The notes beneath the pieces are model-generated. The model saw only the letters and a list, made by a program, of their open reading frames with translations, was not told where the DNA came from and did no database searches. From assembly GCF_009828095.1 (NCBI RefSeq), contig NZ_WTYP01000001.1, forward strand, positions 1,054,001 to 1,118,000: a stretch of 64,000 bases of DNA. Direction: 5' to 3'. Source of the DNA: Pontixanthobacter luteolus (lineage in GTDB: Bacteria; Pseudomonadota; Alphaproteobacteria; Sphingomonadales; Sphingomonadaceae). Positions 63,940 to 64,000 of the stretch are shown in pieces (within the stretch, counting starts at the first letter, position 1; each line of letters opens with the position of its first letter). A program made the position numbers and the translations under genes.

Positions 63940-64000
63940 GCGAAGTCTTTCGAGAGACAGAATATGGAGAGGGCCGCCCCGGCGCAGCGCGCAGTGAGGC

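Overview
The window looks like chromosomal DNA of an alphaproteobacterium in the Sphingomonadales, most likely the Erythrobacteraceae. The signs are GTTC-N7-GTTC LexA boxes, an ImuA/ImuB/DnaE2 mutasome, GGAAC-N16/17-CGTT promoters of the EcfG general stress sigma factor, a PrsK/PrsR (XrtA-associated) exopolysaccharide module, and the zapA-6S RNA-5-FCL order. The assignment is inferred from gene content, not from a marker gene. Nearly all the DNA is coding. No gene-free stretch exceeds 300 bases, and I see no insertion sequence, prophage or CRISPR array.

Layout. 1-9.7 kb: two SOS operons, both on the minus strand. One is imuA-imuB; the other is a DNA-repair radical SAM gene, a DUF4130-UdgX fusion and dnaE2. 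A plus-strand alpha-carbonic anhydrase lies between them. Each operon has a perfect LexA box two bases upstream of its first ATG. 9.7-14.9 kb: an EcfG-driven stress flavoprotein, an NSS sodium symporter, panB, a DUF475 membrane protein and a BASS transporter. 14.9-21.5 kb: an exopolysaccharide control operon (EpsL-type sugar transferase, PrsK, PrsR, TPR lipoprotein). 21.6-25.4 kb: the glyoxylate-shunt gene aceA with a divergent RamB/ScfR-type regulator and a 57-residue downstream protein. 25.5-34 kb: a hypothetical protein, an M20 amidohydrolase with an SLC13 permease, a zinc dehydrogenase, tRNA-Leu, efp with an inositol-phosphatase gene, an M23 protein and thiE.

34-41.7 kb: central carbon genes tkt-gap-pgk-fba on the minus strand, divergent from a coiled-coil gene, a long zapA, 6S RNA, 5-FCL and DUF2842, then tRNA-Asp. 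42.4-46.3 kb: a branched-chain 2-oxoacid dehydrogenase operon. Its E1-alpha gene carries an in-frame TAG, and it includes a stand-alone lipoyl-like domain without the lipoyl lysine. 46.4-52.2 kb: thyA, tRNA-Pro, DUF3429, an EcfG-driven Pmp3/YqaE peptide, an ABC1 kinase, a DUF885 protein and a low-molecular-weight tyrosine phosphatase. 52.2-64 kb: recG, sdhE, mfd, a degenerate-GGDEF/EAL phosphodiesterase, nadK, tRNA-Asn, a P-loop hypothetical and secA.

The best candidate for an under-described system is the SOS locus. There a covalent uracil-DNA binder (UdgX), fused to a DUF4130 domain, and a radical SAM protein are translationally linked to the error-prone polymerase DnaE2 behind a LexA-controlled, apparently leaderless promoter. 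The next most interesting observations are the interrupted E1-alpha gene beside the lysine-less lipoyl domain, the extended ZapA with its coupled partner, and the operator-like repeats at the aceA switch.
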